Both the position numbers and the translations under genes were made by a program. Positions 14,763-14,979 of a stretch of DNA of 14,979 bases are shown here, piece after piece. The number at the start of each line of letters is the position of its first letter. The first letter of the stretch is position 1. Under the pieces are notes generated by a model that was not told the origin of the DNA, made no database searches, and saw nothing but the letters and a program-made list of their open reading frames with translations. The stretch is from CBIHNH01 sp966211425 (GTDB lineage: Bacteria > Patescibacteriota > Saccharimonadia > Saccharimonadales > Saccharimonadaceae), in assembly GCA_966211425.1 (NCBI GenBank), contig CBIHNH010000016.1, positions 1 through 14,979 on the forward strand. Direction: 5' to 3'.

Positions 14763-14791
14763 TTTATCAGACAGGAAGTAACTGTAGTAAA
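14763..14791 (-). promoter_or_regulatory. Possible promoter of the GAF-like gene
   Basis: On the minus strand, TTTACT (14791-14786, 4/6), a 17-base spacer and GATAAA (14768-14763, 4/6) are 5 bases before ATG 14757. The position again fits a leaderless start. Another candidate, TGG plus TATGAT, lies further upstream near 14795-14803. Confidence 0.3.
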
Positions 14792-14823
14792 TCATACCAT
14801 CGTTCTGGGCGAAAATTTAAAAA

Positions 14824-14961
14824 ACGTAGGTCTTGGACGGGGTGGAGGGATTCGCTTTTGTCGATTAATCTCCGGAAGTGCCGGGGAACAAAGACTTTTG
14901 TTCCCGTTCGAATCCCAACCACAAAACTAAGATAAAAGACGTAAATCGCGAGGACCTACGT
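14824..14961. repeat. Long-range inverted repeat in the right-end non-coding region
   Basis: ACGTAGGTC (14824-14832) and its exact reverse complement GACCTACGT (14953-14961) flank about 120 bases. With a one-base bulge, pairing would extend into the A-run on the left and TTTT on the right. The right arm overlaps the 15-bp hairpin at 14929-14971, so the two pairings exclude each other. No gene is seen from 14758 to the end. Confidence 0.5.
14884..14905. repeat. Perfect 9-bp hairpin with 4-base loop
   Basis: GGGAACAAA (14884-14892), loop GACT, TTTGTTCCC (14897-14905). No T-run follows on either strand, so it is not a simple intrinsic terminator. It is followed at once by GTTCGAATCCC (14906-14916), which resembles a tRNA T-loop but lacks the pairing strand. 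Confidence 0.6.
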
Positions 14962-14971
14962 CTTTTATCTT
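14929..14971. repeat. Perfect 15-bp hairpin near the right edge
   Basis: AAGATAAAAGACGTA (14929-14943) and its exact complement TACGTCTTTTATCTT (14957-14971) enclose a 13-base loop. The stem can extend by a T-G and a C-G pair. Both arms are A/T-rich. It could act as a terminator-like or recombination-related structure. The sequence after it (CTTGG..GGGG) loosely resembles the bases after the left ACGTAGGTC copy. Confidence 0.65.
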
Positions 14972-14979
14972 GGCTGGGG

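Noticed and set aside
14850..14890. SRP RNA-like CTCCGGAAGTGCCGGGG.
   Set aside because: The conserved SRP core (GGUCAGG...GGAAGGnAGCAG) is not present and the surrounding helices do not fit.
14831..14925. A tRNA gene, suggested by GTTCGAATCCC and by a 7-base loop CTTTTGT (UUU anticodon-like) at about 14864-14870.
   Set aside because: The T-stem partner is missing (TTCCC precedes the loop), the anticodon-like stem has only 4 of 5 pairs, no D-arm motif is present, and the acceptor ends do not pair. I report only the hairpins and the T-loop-like string.

Overview
The window looks like chromosomal sequence of a Candidatus Saccharibacteria (TM7)-type Patescibacteria/CPR bacterium. This is an inference from the overall look of the proteins (RecR, DHH phosphoesterase, CysS, small glycine-rich membrane peptide); I could not run a phylogeny. 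TGA, TAA and TAG all end recognisable proteins here, so the code is the ordinary bacterial one and not the UGA=Gly code of Gracilibacteria and Absconditabacteria. Most of the sequence is densely packed housekeeping genes. The left edge cuts through dnaX. I see no rRNA, CRISPR array, transposase or convincing tRNA.

Left half (1-7205, all + strand): the 3' part of dnaX overlaps dnaB (replicative helicase). A promoter-like TATAAT follows, then a large GT-C type membrane glycosyltransferase, ybaB/ebfC, recR, an NrnA-like DHH phosphoesterase and cysS. dnaX, ybaB and recR are neighbours in many bacteria; here dnaB and the glycosyltransferase sit between dnaX and ybaB. Three of these proteins carry unexpected changes in diagnostic motifs: CysS has LIGN where HIGN/HIGH is expected, the DHH protein has Ala at the first metal-ligand His, and RecR keeps only one of its four zinc cysteines.

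Middle (7220-8772, mostly - strand): an AI-2E/PerM family membrane protein, preceded by a 410-base stretch with no long gene. That stretch holds two tiny membrane-peptide frames in the same reading frame, separated by one TAG, behind a strong extended -10 promoter.

Right half (8773-14757): a GlcD/D-lactate dehydrogenase-like flavoprotein is followed almost without a gap by an ABC ATPase and its membrane partner, which look like one operon. Next come a CCC1/VIT1-type metal transporter (- strand), a long SAM-methyltransferase-like protein (+ strand) and a GAF-domain-like protein (- strand). The last ~160 bases are non-coding and rich in inverted repeats, including a perfect 15-bp hairpin.

Two themes run across the window. 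First, several genes that begin transcription units have a -10 hexamer, often as TGNTAYAAT, only 5 to 12 bases before the start codon and no Shine-Dalgarno sequence. This suggests leaderless mRNAs. Internal or leadered genes (dnaB, ybaB, cysS, VIT1) do have Shine-Dalgarno sequences. Second, the three convergent gene pairs are separated by only 14, 7 and 2 bases with no visible terminator hairpin. I found no clearly new multi-gene system. The best leads are the interrupted small membrane-peptide locus, the leaderless promoter pattern, the altered catalytic motifs, and the structured right end.
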